From Panacagrimonas sp963975245 (GTDB lineage Bacteria > Pseudomonadota > Gammaproteobacteria > Nevskiales > Nevskiaceae): a stretch of 64,000 bases of DNA. Of this stretch, positions 38,758 through 48,091 are shown one piece after another (position 1 is the stretch's first letter; every line of letters starts with the position of its first letter). The stretch is taken from assembly GCA_963975245.1 (NCBI GenBank), contig CAXBFJ010000009.1:1-64000 (forward strand), in the 5' to 3' direction. Position numbers and translations under genes: made by a program. Under the pieces are notes generated by a model that was not told the DNA's origin, searched no databases, and saw only the letters and a program-made list of their open reading frames with translations.

Positions 38758-39915
38758 ATGAGCGAAGCAACTGCAAAACCCGGTTTCAAGCCCAAGAAAT
38801 CCGTCGCCTTGAGCGGCACTGCTGCGGGCAACACCGCACTGTGCACCGTGGGCAAGACCGGCAACGATCTGCATTACCGCGGGTTCGACATTCTCGATGT
38901 GGCCAACACCTGTGAATTTGAGGAAATTGCCTACCTGCTGGTGCACGGCAAATTGCCGACGCAACCCGAGCTGAATTTCTACAAGAAAAAACTCAAGGCG
39001 CTGCGCGGCCTGCCGGCTGCGGTCAAGACTGCGCTCGAGCAGCTTCCGCCTTCAGCGCATCCGATGGACGTGATGCGCACCGGCGTTTCGGTGCTGGGCT
39101 GCGTCAAGCCTGAGAAGGACGACCACAACCATCCGGGCGCGCGTGACATTGCAGACAAGCTCATGGCTTGCCTGGGTTCCATGCTGCTGTACTGGTATCA
39201 CTATGCCTACAACGGCGAGATCATCGACGTTGAAACCGATGATGACTCCATCGGCGGGCACTTCCTGCATTTGCTGCACGGTGAAAAGCCACGCGAGTCC
39301 TGGGTCAAGGCCATGCACACCTCGCTGATCCTGTACGCAGAGCACGAGTTCAACGCCTCCACCTTCACCAGCCGCGTTGTGGCCGGTACGGGTTCGGACA
39401 TGTATTCCGCCATCTGCGGTGGTATTGGCGCGCTGCGTGGCCCCAAGCATGGCGGTGCCAACGAAGTGGCTTTCGAAATCCAGAAGCGCTACGACAGCCC
39501 GGATGAAGCCGAGGCCGACATCAAGGCGCGCGTCGAGCGAAAAGAAGTGGTCATCGGCTTTGGCCACCCGGTCTACACCGTGAGCGATCCACGCAACAAG
39601 GTCATCAAGCAGGTGGCCAAGGATCTGTCCAAAGAAGAAGAGAACATGAAGATGTTCGACATCGCCGAGCGTCTGGAAACGGTGATGTGGGATGCCAAGA
39701 AGATGTTCCCCAATCTCGACTGGTTCAGCGCGGTGAGCTATCACATGATGGGCGTGCCTACCGACATGTTCACCCCGCTGTTCGTGATTGCGCGTACCGC
39801 TGGCTGGAGCGCTCACATCATCGAGCAGCGTATCGACGGCAAGATCATCCGTCCTTCGGCGAACTACAACGGACCGGAAGACCAGAAGTTCGTGCCTATC
39901 AACAAGCGCAAGTAA
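38758..39915 (+). CDS. prpC: 2-methylcitrate synthase
   Basis: A 385-aa citrate-synthase-family protein with a short N-terminus typical of PrpC. Active-site stretches include the HEFNASTFTSRVVAGT region, GPKHGGANE and GFGHPVYTVSDPRN. It condenses propionyl-CoA with oxaloacetate. It sits between prpB and acnD, preceded by AGGAGAAATA. Confidence 0.96.
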   Translation: MSEATAKPGFKPKKSVALSGTAAGNTALCTVGKTGNDLHYRGFDILDVANTCEFEEIAYLLVHGKLPTQPELNFYKKKLKALRGLPAAVKTALEQLPPSAHPMDVMRTGVSVLGCVKPEKDDHNHPGARDIADKLMACLGSMLLYWYHYAYNGEIIDVETDDDSIGGHFLHLLHGEKPRESWVKAMHTSLILYAEHEFNASTFTSRVVAGTGSDMYSAICGGIGALRGPKHGGANEVAFEIQKRYDSPDEAEADIKARVERKEVVIGFGHPVYTVSDPRNKVIKQVAKDLSKEEENMKMFDIAERLETVMWDAKKMFPNLDWFSAVSYHMMGVPTDMFTPLFVIARTAGWSAHIIEQRIDGKIIRPSANYNGPEDQKFVPINKRK

Positions 39916-39927
39916 GACTGCCCATGG

Positions 39928-39961
39928 CGCTGGCCCCGGCGCATAAGCGAAGGGGCCAGCG
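39928..39961 (+). terminator. Intra-operon hairpin between prpC and acnD
   Basis: CGCTGGCCCC (39928-39937) pairs perfectly with GGGGCCAGCG (39952-39961), 14-nt loop. There is no T tract, so it may stabilise or process the prpBC mRNA rather than terminate it. Confidence 0.4.
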
Positions 39962-40021
39962 TTGTGAGTCCGCGCAACGTCCGACCCGTCTCCGTCCATT
40001 CCAGCTCTCAGTGAAAACCTC

Positions 40022-42625
40022 ATGAACACTGCACATCGCAAGAATCTCCCCGGCACCCAACTCGATTACTTTGACACTCAGGAAGCGGTCGATGCCATTG
40101 AGCCCGGGGCGTACGCAAAACTGCCGTACAGCTCGCGTGTGTACTGTGAGAATCTGGTGCGGCGCTGCGAGCCAGAGATGCTGACCGAGGCGCTCAAGCA
40201 ACACATCGAGCGCAAGCGCGATGTTGATTTCCCGTGGTTTCCGGCGCGCGTGGTATGCCACGACATCCTGGGTCAGACGGCTTTGGTGGATCTGGCCGGA
40301 TTGCGTGATGCCATCGCCGAAGGTGGTGGTGATCCGGCCAAGGTCAATCCGGTGGTGCCCACGCAGCTGATCGTTGATCACTCGCTGGCAGTGGAACATG
40401 GCGGGTTTGAGAAGGACGCCTTTGAAAAGAATCGCGCCATCGAAGATCGCCGGAACGAAGATCGTTTCCACTTCATCAACTGGACCAAGAAGGCGTTCAA
40501 GAATGTGGATGTGGTGCCGCCGGGTAACGGCATCATGCATCAGATCAATCTGGAGAAGATGTCGCCGGTGGTGCACGCACGAGACGGCGTGGCCTTCCCC
40601 GATACTCTGGTCGGAACCGACAGTCATACCCCGCATGTCGATGCACTGGGCGTGATTGCCATTGGCGTCGGCGGCCTTGAAGCCGAGTCCGTGATGCTGG
40701 GCCGCGCCTCTTGGCTGCGCCTGCCAGACATCATCGGCGTTGAGCTGACCGGTACGCGTCAGCCGGGCATCACCGCGACCGATATCGTGCTCGCCATCAC
40801 CGAGTTCCTGCGCAAGGAAAAAGTGGTTGGCGCCTATCTCGAATTCTATGGTGACGGCGCGTCGAGCCTGACGCTGGGCGACCGCGCAACCATCTCCAAC
40901 ATGACTCCTGAATATGGTGCGACTGCTGCCATGTTCTCCATCGATGACAAGACCATCGAGTATCTGCGCCTGACCGGCCGCGAAGAAGCGCAGGTCCAGT
41001 TGGTCGAAACCTATGCCAAGACTGCGGGCCTTTGGTCGGACAGTCTCAAGACCGCCGAGTACGAGCGTGTCCTGAAATTCGACCTTTCAACGGTAGGCCG
41101 CACCATGGCCGGGCCGTCCAATCCGCACAAGCGCCTGAACACTTCGGACCTGGCATCGCGCAGCATTGCTTCTGAATGGTCCATGCCGGCAGAAGGCGAG
41201 GGCACCATGCCCGACGGCGCAGTGATCATTGCCGCCATCACCAGCTGCACCAACACCTCCAATCCACGCAATGTCGTGGCGGCTGGATTGCTGGCGCGCA
41301 ACGCCAATGCCAGAGGGCTGGGCCGCAAACCCTGGGTGAAGTCTTCGTTTGCACCCGGCTCCAAGACCGTGCAGTTGTACATGGAAGACTCCGGTCTGCA
41401 GGCAGAACTCGACAAGCTGGGCTTTGGCATCGTTGCCTTCGCCTGTACCACCTGTAACGGCATGAGCGGTGCGTTGGACCCGGCGATCCAGAAAGAAGTG
41501 ATAGAGCGCGATCTGTATGCCACCGCCGTGCTCTCTGGTAACCGCAATTTTGATGGCCGCATCCATCCCTATGCCAAGCAAGCGTTCCTGGCATCACCGC
41601 CGCTGGTGGTGGCCTATGCCATCGCCGGAACCGTGCGCTTTGATATCGAAAAAGACGTGCTGGGTATCGACAAGGACGGCAATGAAGTCAGGCTGGCCGA
41701 CATCTGGCCGGACGACTCCGAGATTGATGAAGTTGTGGGCAAGAGCGTACGTCCTGAGATGTTCCGCTCGGTCTACGATCCGATGTTCAATTTCAAGATT
41801 GTCGACGACCCGGATCTTAGCCCGCTTTACGACTGGCGCGAAAAGAGCACCTACATCCGTCGTCCACCGTACTGGGAAGGTGCGCTGGCGGGTGAGCGCA
41901 CGCTCAAGGGCATGCGTCCGCTGGCGGTGCTGCCGGACAACATCACGACGGATCACCTGTCGCCGTCCAATGCCATCATGATGGACAGCGCAGCAGGCGA
42001 ATACCTGCATAAGATGGGATTGCCGGAAGAAGATTTCAATTCTTACGCAACTCATCGCGGCGACCATCTCACCGCGCAGCGTGCCACCTTTGCCAACCCC
42101 AAGCTGATCAACGAAATGGCCGTGGTCGATGGCAATGTGAAGCAGGGATCGCTGACGCGACTGGAGCCGGAAGGCAAGGTCATGCGCATGTGGGAAGCCA
42201 TTGAAACCTACATGGAGCGCAAGCAGCCTCTGATCATCATTGCCGGTGCCGACTACGGTCAGGGCTCGTCACGCGACTGGGCCGCCAAGGGCGTGCGACT
42301 GGCTGGTGTGGAGGCCATTGCCGCTGAAGGCTTCGAGCGCATTCATCACACCAACCTGATCGGCATGGGTGTGCTGCCGCTGGAATTCGAGGCCGGCACC
42401 ACGCGCAAGACACTGGTTCTGGAAGGATCGGAAACCTATGACGTGGTCGGTGAGCGTTCGCCGCGTGCAACCCTGACCCTGGTTATTCATCGCAAGAATG
42501 GTGAAACGGTCGAGGTGCCTGTGACATGCCGTCTGGATACCAAGGAAGAGGTTTCCATCTATGAAGCCGGCGGCGTGCTGCAGCGCTTCGCGCAGGATTT
42601 CCTGGAGTCCGTGAAAGCCGCCTGA
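40022..42625 (+). CDS. acnD: 2-methylcitrate dehydratase AcnD (Fe-S dependent)
   Basis: An 867-aa aconitase-superfamily protein. The [4Fe-4S] ligand regions are ITSCTNTSNPRN and FACTTCNGMSGAL. The length (about 25 aa shorter than AcnA) and its place after prpBC support AcnD over housekeeping aconitase. AcnD converts 2-methylcitrate to 2-methylaconitate and works with PrpF, which is present downstream at 50972. A prpD gene is absent here. Confidence 0.92.
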   Translation: MNTAHRKNLPGTQLDYFDTQEAVDAIEPGAYAKLPYSSRVYCENLVRRCEPEMLTEALKQHIERKRDVDFPWFPARVVCHDILGQTALVDLAGLRDAIAEGGGDPAKVNPVVPTQLIVDHSLAVEHGGFEKDAFEKNRAIEDRRNEDRFHFINWTKKAFKNVDVVPPGNGIMHQINLEKMSPVVHARDGVAFPDTLVGTDSHTPHVDALGVIAIGVGGLEAESVMLGRASWLRLPDIIGVELTGTRQPGITATDIVLAITEFLRKEKVVGAYLEFYGDGASSLTLGDRATISNMTPEYGATAAMFSIDDKTIEYLRLTGREEAQVQLVETYAKTAGLWSDSLKTAEYERVLKFDLSTVGRTMAGPSNPHKRLNTSDLASRSIASEWSMPAEGEGTMPDGAVIIAAITSCTNTSNPRNVVAAGLLARNANARGLGRKPWVKSSFAPGSKTVQLYMEDSGLQAELDKLGFGIVAFACTTCNGMSGALDPAIQKEVIERDLYATAVLSGNRNFDGRIHPYAKQAFLASPPLVVAYAIAGTVRFDIEKDVLGIDKDGNEVRLADIWPDDSEIDEVVGKSVRPEMFRSVYDPMFNFKIVDDPDLSPLYDWREKSTYIRRPPYWEGALAGERTLKGMRPLAVLPDNITTDHLSPSNAIMMDSAAGEYLHKMGLPEEDFNSYATHRGDHLTAQRATFANPKLINEMAVVDGNVKQGSLTRLEPEGKVMRMWEAIETYMERKQPLIIIAGADYGQGSSRDWAAKGVRLAGVEAIAAEGFERIHHTNLIGMGVLPLEFEAGTTRKTLVLEGSETYDVVGERSPRATLTLVIHRKNGETVEVPVTCRLDTKEEVSIYEAGGVLQRFAQDFLESVKAA

Positions 42626-42681
42626 TCTATCGCAAGCCCCAGCGGCTAAGGCCGCATCATCCCTTTCCTGAGGAGCAGGCC

Positions 42682-43320
42682 GTGATCACCATTCACCATC
42701 TGTGCAAGTCGCAGTCAGACCGGGTTGTCTGGCTGATGGAAGAATTAAACCTTCCCTACAAGCTCAAGTGGTACGAGCGTGGTCCGGACCTGCTGGCCCC
42801 CAAGGAATTCCTGGCGCTGCACCCGGTTGCAACGGCGCCGGTGATTGAGGATGACGGACAGATCCTGGTGGAGTCCGGCGTCATCGTTGAGCACATTTGC
42901 CATCGGCATGCCGGTGGCAGGTTCACCGTTGGCCCGGACCAGTCCAACTACACCGACTATCTGTACTGGATGCACTTCAACAACAATGTGCTGGGCCTGT
43001 TCTTTGCCAGGACCGCGCTTGGTGCGGAAGGCTCAAGTCCGCAGTGCGACATGATGCGCAAGGTGATTGAGCGCAGGGAGGCATCCTACTTCCGGTATCT
43101 GGACCAGTGCCTTTCCCGGTCGGCGTTCGCCGCCGGCTCGGAGTTCACCTGTGCGGATGTCATGGTGATGTTCAACGTGGCATCGCTACCCCTGTTCGGC
43201 GGCTTCCGAACCCAGGGCATGCCGAATATCCAGGCCTACATGAAGCGCATCGAAGAGCGGCCCGCCTATCAGAAAGCAATGCAGATCGCTGGCCCTAGGG
43301 CCAGCGCCCCCGTGGTCTGA
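42682..43320 (+). CDS. Glutathione S-transferase family protein
   Basis: A 212-aa cytosolic-type GST. The N-terminal thioredoxin-like domain includes the cis-Pro region TAPVIEDDGQILVESGVIVEH. The C-terminal helical domain contains FTCADVMVMFNVA, the N-capping box region. The start is GTG with GAGGAGCA upstream. Located just after acnD; a substrate cannot be named. Confidence 0.85.
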   Translation: MITIHHLCKSQSDRVVWLMEELNLPYKLKWYERGPDLLAPKEFLALHPVATAPVIEDDGQILVESGVIVEHICHRHAGGRFTVGPDQSNYTDYLYWMHFNNNVLGLFFARTALGAEGSSPQCDMMRKVIERREASYFRYLDQCLSRSAFAAGSEFTCADVMVMFNVASLPLFGGFRTQGMPNIQAYMKRIEERPAYQKAMQIAGPRASAPVV

Positions 43321-43462
43321 GGTGAGATCAATTAAGCTGCTTCCCAGCGATCTGCGCGCGAGAATCAGCGGGGAGCGAAGGGGTAGAGAAGAACGAGATT
43401 CTCAATGCGAGTTGCTTTGACCAGACACGTTTGAGCATCGCTCAGGCGTGGCCCGGCCGGTC

Positions 43463-43490
43463 CTGGCAATGATGATTGCCAGCGGCTTTT
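43463..43490 (+). terminator. Terminator-like hairpin upstream of the CPBP-like gene
   Basis: CTGGCAAT (43463-43470) and ATTGCCAG (43475-43482) form a perfect 8-bp stem with a GATG loop, followed by CGGCTTTTC. It would end transcripts from the GST gene about 140 nt past its stop. Confidence 0.5.
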
Positions 43491-43507
43491 CAAACAGATG
43501 AATTTTC

Positions 43508-44350
43508 ATGATGATTCGCCGCCTGCTGCAATGGCCAGTTCTTCAAGATCGTGAGGTCTGGACCTTTCTCCTGCTGATTGTTCTGGCGAACGTTGTCTTT
43601 GTCCATGCCATCGATCAGGGTTGGCTGCGCATGGCCTATTACAATTACGGACGCTTTCTTCTGCTTGGGCTGGTGCTCGGAGCCGTCGTCTTTCTATTCC
43701 GTGGATGGAAAGCACCGTTTGCCCTGCTCGCGCCGTTGACGGTCTGGCGCTTCAATCCCGCCTGGCTGCTTCTGGCCGTGCTTTGGCCGCCGACCATCGG
43801 GCTTGTGACCCTGATTGGCAAAGGCCTGATCTTGGGGACCGGATTTGATGAAATCCGTCCAACTTTGTCTGTCGCCCTGGATCCCGGTGTTTATCCCACC
43901 GTTCTGGTCGGCGCTTTCATTGGTGAAATTGTCTGGGTGGGCTACGCGGTGTCTCGTTTGAGCCAGCGCACCACCATTTTTATGTCCAGTGCGATCGTAG
44001 GCTTCTTCTGGTCTTCGTGGTGGCTTCCGATCGTGTTGATCGGGGTTGGCGTTGTCCCAGGCATTCCAGTGTTTGGGTTATTCATCAGCATGATTGGCAT
44101 CGCGCTCATGTGCGGCTTTATCTACTCGCACACCAGGAGCGGCATCGTGGTCCTGGCGCTGCAGATCAGTGTGAATAATTCCCTTCTGATATTTCCGGTG
44201 GCGCCGAACTCGGGTGGCACGACAACGTTTGTCGTGTTCTCCTCGGTGTATCTGCTGTCTTCCTTGCTCCTCTATGTCTTCTTTGGTCCGCGACCTTTGT
44301 TGAAAGCGCCCTCAAGTTCTAAAGTGGTGGCGCCTGCCTGGCAGAGCTGA
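43508..44350 (+). CDS. Degenerate CPBP/Abi-like membrane protein (probable pseudoprotease)
   Basis: A 280-aa protein with about eight hydrophobic segments. The order of motifs follows CPBP intramembrane proteases: GEIVWVGYAVSRL near 139, GFFWSSWWLP near 165 and LQISVNNSLL near 218. But the expected EExxxR is reduced to E140-I-V-W-V, the His of WHLP is Trp172, and the His of HxxxN is Gln219, leaving only Asn223. It is therefore probably not catalytic. Function unknown; it lies between the GST and a rhodanese. Confidence 0.7.
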   Translation: MMIRRLLQWPVLQDREVWTFLLLIVLANVVFVHAIDQGWLRMAYYNYGRFLLLGLVLGAVVFLFRGWKAPFALLAPLTVWRFNPAWLLLAVLWPPTIGLVTLIGKGLILGTGFDEIRPTLSVALDPGVYPTVLVGAFIGEIVWVGYAVSRLSQRTTIFMSSAIVGFFWSSWWLPIVLIGVGVVPGIPVFGLFISMIGIALMCGFIYSHTRSGIVVLALQISVNNSLLIFPVAPNSGGTTTFVVFSSVYLLSSLLLYVFFGPRPLLKAPSSSKVVAPAWQS

Positions 44351-44410
44351 TCTCCAGCTTCGGGCCATCGGCACGAGCGAGCCAATCATTCAACGCAGTG
44401 GAGAAGACTC

Positions 44411-44818
44411 ATGCCGGTCACCAAAGGCGTCAGACAACTGGTTGCAGAGGCCAGTGCCCGAATCACGACCCTGCCGCTCAATGAAGCCATCAAGAAACTA
44501 GGCGACGAGCATGTGGTCTTTGTCGATATTCGGGATGTACGCGAACTCTGGCGCGATGGAAAAGTAACTGGAGCCGTCCACGCGCCACGTGGCATGCTCG
44601 AGTTCTGGTTTGACCCGGATAGCCCGTATCACAAGCCGATGTTTGCCGACGAGAGCAAGCAGTTCATTCTCTACTGCCGTTCCGCATGGCGCTCCGCACT
44701 GGCAACCGCGGCGCTCAAGGACATGGGACTCGATAACGTTGCGCATATCGAAGGCGGCTACACCGCCTGGCTTGAGGCGGGCGCTTCCACCGAGGCCGTG
44801 CAACCAAAATCAAAGTGA
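44411..44818 (+). CDS. Rhodanese-domain protein
   Basis: A 135-aa single-domain rhodanese. The active-site loop is YCRSAWRSA with Cys89; upstream is the VFVDIRDVRELWRDG strand-loop and GAVHAPRG. Such proteins carry persulfide sulfur on the Cys. The NYN-type nuclease gene starts 1 nt after its stop, so the two are probably co-translated. Confidence 0.92.
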   Translation: MPVTKGVRQLVAEASARITTLPLNEAIKKLGDEHVVFVDIRDVRELWRDGKVTGAVHAPRGMLEFWFDPDSPYHKPMFADESKQFILYCRSAWRSALATAALKDMGLDNVAHIEGGYTAWLEAGASTEAVQPKSK

Positions 44819-44819
44819 C

Positions 44820-45317
44820 GTGCGCCCGGCTGAAGATTTAGAAGCCAGTGACCAGCGCGTTTTCATCATTGATGGCCTCAATCTGGCTTACTGGTGCGGG
44901 AGCCCGCCGGCACTGCGAATTCCCCTGAGTCTGTTGGCCAGTTTGCTGGAGGCAGGACATGCCGCCCGGGCTATTTTTGATGCCAGCGCGCGGTATCAGC
45001 TGCGCGCCGAGTTGGGGTGTTACGAGCAACTGCTGAACTGCTCGCAACTGGCCATCGAGGTGCCGTCAGGCCAGCCCGCGGATCGCGAACTCATCAAGCA
45101 GGCTCGCGCTTGTGGCGGCGCTATCATCAGCCGCGACAAGTTCCGTGACCATCGCAAGAAATTCAGGAAGCTGATTGATGACCCGGAGAGATTGCTCTCC
45201 GGGCGGGTGTTCAATGAGCTGTTGGAATTGCCTGCCCTTGGGCCAGGCGTTCCGCTCGAACCTTCGGCGAACAAGGCATTGGCGCGTGTTCAGGATGCAG
45301 TGGACGCCCGGGAATGA
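44820..45317 (+). CDS. NYN/PIN-like (Zc3h12a-type) nuclease-domain protein
   Basis: A 165-aa protein from GTG at 44820. RVFIIDGLNLAYWCG gives the first-strand Asp and the Asn typical of PIN-like/NYN ribonucleases. Further acidic residues sit around FDASARYQLR and the GGAIISRDKFRDHRKKF segment matches the later acidic/basic cluster. The fold suggests a Mg-dependent RNase; no activity is shown. An upstream reading overlapping the rhodanese is open but less likely. It is probably in one operon with the rhodanese. Confidence 0.7.
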   Translation: MRPAEDLEASDQRVFIIDGLNLAYWCGSPPALRIPLSLLASLLEAGHAARAIFDASARYQLRAELGCYEQLLNCSQLAIEVPSGQPADRELIKQARACGGAIISRDKFRDHRKKFRKLIDDPERLLSGRVFNELLELPALGPGVPLEPSANKALARVQDAVDARE

Positions 45318-45398
45318 AGGCCGCCGGATAAAAGCGATTGACGACGTTCCAGTGTTGGAGCGTTCGTCAGCTCGCTGATACCCGAGCAGCTGCTGTCA

Positions 45399-46688
45399 TT
45401 ATGATTTCCAGGGCGAATCCCATTTGGCCGTTTTTTCCGCCTCCATGGGTGGATACAAGTGCAGCGCGTCGGCCAGGCTTGCATCCAGCATCGGCGCCTT
45501 GCCGTCGCCCATGAGGAACAGATTCATGTAGAACCAACCGAGATGGCCGAAGGTATTGGCGGTCAAACGAATTTCATCGGGTGCGCCTTCCAGTTGCTCG
45601 GCGGTGACAGGCACAAGCCGGTCTTCAACTTTCACCAGTTCTTCAACGCTGCCGCTCAGAAGCGCGCCGACGGATTCTGGATTGCAGACCATCGGTCGGC
45701 CAATGCCAATAAGGTCCAGCTCACCATTGTTGAGCGCCTGCTCCATGGCCTCGCGGCTTCGGAACCCGCCCGTGATCATCAGCGGCTTGTGCCAGGCCTG
45801 CCGGGCCTTCTTGGCGTATTCAATGAAGTAGGCTTCGCGCTTGATGGTGCTTTCGCGCATGACATTGCCATTGGCGTCCTTGTCTCCGAACAGGACGGCT
45901 GTCGATTCATAGTTTCCACCTGAGATCTCGACCAGATCGAGGGCTTCGGCATCAAGCAGGTTTAGCACTTGCAGCGATTCCTCCTCGGTAAAGCCTCCCT
46001 TCTGGAAGTCCGCCGAATTGAGCTTGAGCGCTATCGGGAAGTCGCGGCCGACCGCTTCGCGGCAGGCGCGTATCACCTCGATATGAATCCGCGCGCGATT
46101 CTCCAGGCTCCCGCCCCACTGATCTGTCCGTTGATTCGATAGTGGCGACAGGAAGGAGCTGAGCAGATACCCGTGTGCGCCATGAATTTGAATGCCGGTG
46201 AAGCCGTTGCGTTTGCAGGTTTCTGCGGTGTGCGCGAAGCGGCGAATGAGGTCCTTGATTTCCGCTTCACTGGCGGCGTGCGGTTGATTGAATTCCGCTC
46301 CCGGCATTTGCAGGCCAATGGCCGACGGGGCGACCGGGTCATCGCAGATGGCGGCAGGGGACTGACGCCCGGCGTGCGCAATCTGTGCCCAGAACTGGGT
46401 GCCGTCGGCGGTGACCTGCTTCGTCCATTTCTGCATGGCCTCGTCGCCGCCATTTCCATCCACAGCCACGTTGCCGGCGCGTTCCATGTTGCGCCGATCA
46501 ATCAGGATATTGCCGGTTAGCGACAAGCCGACGCCTGCCTGCTGCCAGAATTCGTACAAGCGGAGGTGTCTTTCAGTAGCCCGATTCTGGCTGTCAGCCA
46601 GGCCTTCGGTCATGGCCGCCTTGCACAGGCGATTTCGAATTTGTGTTCCGCAGGGTAGGTCGATCGGGTCCGTAATTTTGATGGTCAT
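45399..46688 (-). CDS. NADH:flavin oxidoreductase (Old Yellow Enzyme family)
   Basis: A 429-aa TIM-barrel FMN enzyme. Conserved pieces include RNRLCKAAMTEGLAD, IQIHGAHGYLLSSFLSPLSN and RTDQWGGSLENR, plus the C-terminal ITGGFRSREAMEQAL and IGRPMVCNP for FMN phosphate. It reduces activated double bonds such as enones; the physiological substrate is unknown. The ATG at 46688 has GGAG at a 6-nt spacing, favouring it over a TTG two codons earlier. It converges with the NYN gene. Confidence 0.92.
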   Translation of the reverse strand: MTIKITDPIDLPCGTQIRNRLCKAAMTEGLADSQNRATERHLRLYEFWQQAGVGLSLTGNILIDRRNMERAGNVAVDGNGGDEAMQKWTKQVTADGTQFWAQIAHAGRQSPAAICDDPVAPSAIGLQMPGAEFNQPHAASEAEIKDLIRRFAHTAETCKRNGFTGIQIHGAHGYLLSSFLSPLSNQRTDQWGGSLENRARIHIEVIRACREAVGRDFPIALKLNSADFQKGGFTEEESLQVLNLLDAEALDLVEISGGNYESTAVLFGDKDANGNVMRESTIKREAYFIEYAKKARQAWHKPLMITGGFRSREAMEQALNNGELDLIGIGRPMVCNPESVGALLSGSVEELVKVEDRLVPVTAEQLEGAPDEIRLTANTFGHLGWFYMNLFLMGDGKAPMLDASLADALHLYPPMEAEKTAKWDSPWKS

Positions 46689-46832
46689 GAGCAACTCCAG
46701 TGTGAAGGTTCAATTTGTTGACAGAGAATATGCACGACAGAACTCGTAATTGCATGGTGCTTCCTGCATGCGCTCTGTATTCAGTGCTTTATCCAGTTCA
46801 ATACATTTTATGGCCGGCGCACGCATCGTTCT

Positions 46833-48080
46833 TCAGCCAGCTTCCATCGAATGCGCCTGACCAGACTTCTGCAGGTGCTGGTCCAGCCATTCGATCCAGT
46901 GCAATACGATTTGTTCTGTGCCGGATTGCAGATGCATCTGGCAGCCGATATTGGCGGTGAGAATGATCTGGCCTCCCGTCTCTTTCAGCGTTGCCAGTTT
47001 CTGGTCCCGCAAGGTGGAAGACAGTTCGGGCTGCGTAATCGAATACATGCCGGCAGACCCACAGCACAGATGTGCGTCGCGAGGCTCCAGGACATCAGCA
47101 CCCAGAGTCCGCAGCAAATGCACCACGGTGTGACGCGATTTCAGACCATGCTGCAGCGTGCACGGGGCCTGAAAACTGGCGCGGGCCTTGAGTGGCGGAA
47201 TCTGCTTCTTGAGCAATGCAAGCTGCTCATTCACAAGTTCGCTGACATCCCTGAACAGTTCGCTGATCCTGGCCGCACGCACGGCATAGTCCGGCTCATG
47301 TGCCAGCAGGCGACCATAATCTTTGACGGTAATGCCGCAGCCAGACGCATTATTGGTAATGGCCGTGACTTGATCCAAAAGGGGCTCCCAGGCATCGATG
47401 TTGCGGCGGACCTGAGCCAGACCCTTGTCATGCGATCCGTAATGCAAGTGCATGGCGCCGCAGCAGCCTGAGTCTTGGATTTCCAGACAGGAAATCTGGA
47501 GCGAATCCAGTACGCGCAGCGTGGCGGCATCAATGCCGCCGTTGAGTGCAGGCTGTACGCAGCCTTTGAGCAGTAGAACTTGTTGCGGATGTCGCACGGC
47601 CGGCACGGAGCCTGTTGCTCTTGCCAACGGTACCCGCTGCTGGACGCTGCGAGGTAACAGGGGGCGCATCAAGCGCCCGCAGGCGATCGCCAGACCAAAC
47701 AGGGCACGGCTTTGCATGAACCCGATGAGCACGTGCCGCCACAGCTGTTTAAACGGCGCGACCTTGTCCTGTGCAAGTTGCGCTTTGGTGACATCCAGTA
47801 AAGAGGAGTAGGTCACGCCCGACGGGCAGGTTGTTTCACAGGCGCGGCAGGTCAGACAGCGATCGATATGTGGAAAAACTGCATCGGCATCCGACTCGCC
47901 TTCCAGATACTGCTTCATGAGATAGATGCGACCGCGTGGTCCATCCAGTTCATCGCCCAGTATCTGATAGGTGGGGCAGGTTGCGTTGCAGAATCCGCAG
48001 TGCACGCATTTGCCAAGTTCGCGGGCCGCTGTTGTGCCCGAAACAGTATTTTGCAAAGCAGGTTTCAGATTCGCGTGCAT
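46833..48080 (-). CDS. glcF: Glycolate oxidase iron-sulfur subunit
   Basis: A 415-aa protein with two N-terminal 4Fe-4S motifs (CVHCGFCNATCP and CLTCRACETTCP), then two CCG-type domains (GCCGAMHLHYG, LCCGSAGMY). It passes electrons from GlcD to the membrane quinone pool. It starts 11 nt after glcE and is the last gene of glcDEF. Confidence 0.96.
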   Translation of the reverse strand: MHANLKPALQNTVSGTTAARELGKCVHCGFCNATCPTYQILGDELDGPRGRIYLMKQYLEGESDADAVFPHIDRCLTCRACETTCPSGVTYSSLLDVTKAQLAQDKVAPFKQLWRHVLIGFMQSRALFGLAIACGRLMRPLLPRSVQQRVPLARATGSVPAVRHPQQVLLLKGCVQPALNGGIDAATLRVLDSLQISCLEIQDSGCCGAMHLHYGSHDKGLAQVRRNIDAWEPLLDQVTAITNNASGCGITVKDYGRLLAHEPDYAVRAARISELFRDVSELVNEQLALLKKQIPPLKARASFQAPCTLQHGLKSRHTVVHLLRTLGADVLEPRDAHLCCGSAGMYSITQPELSSTLRDQKLATLKETGGQIILTANIGCQMHLQSGTEQIVLHWIEWLDQHLQKSGQAHSMEAG

Positions 48081-48091
48081 GGCTGCAAGGC

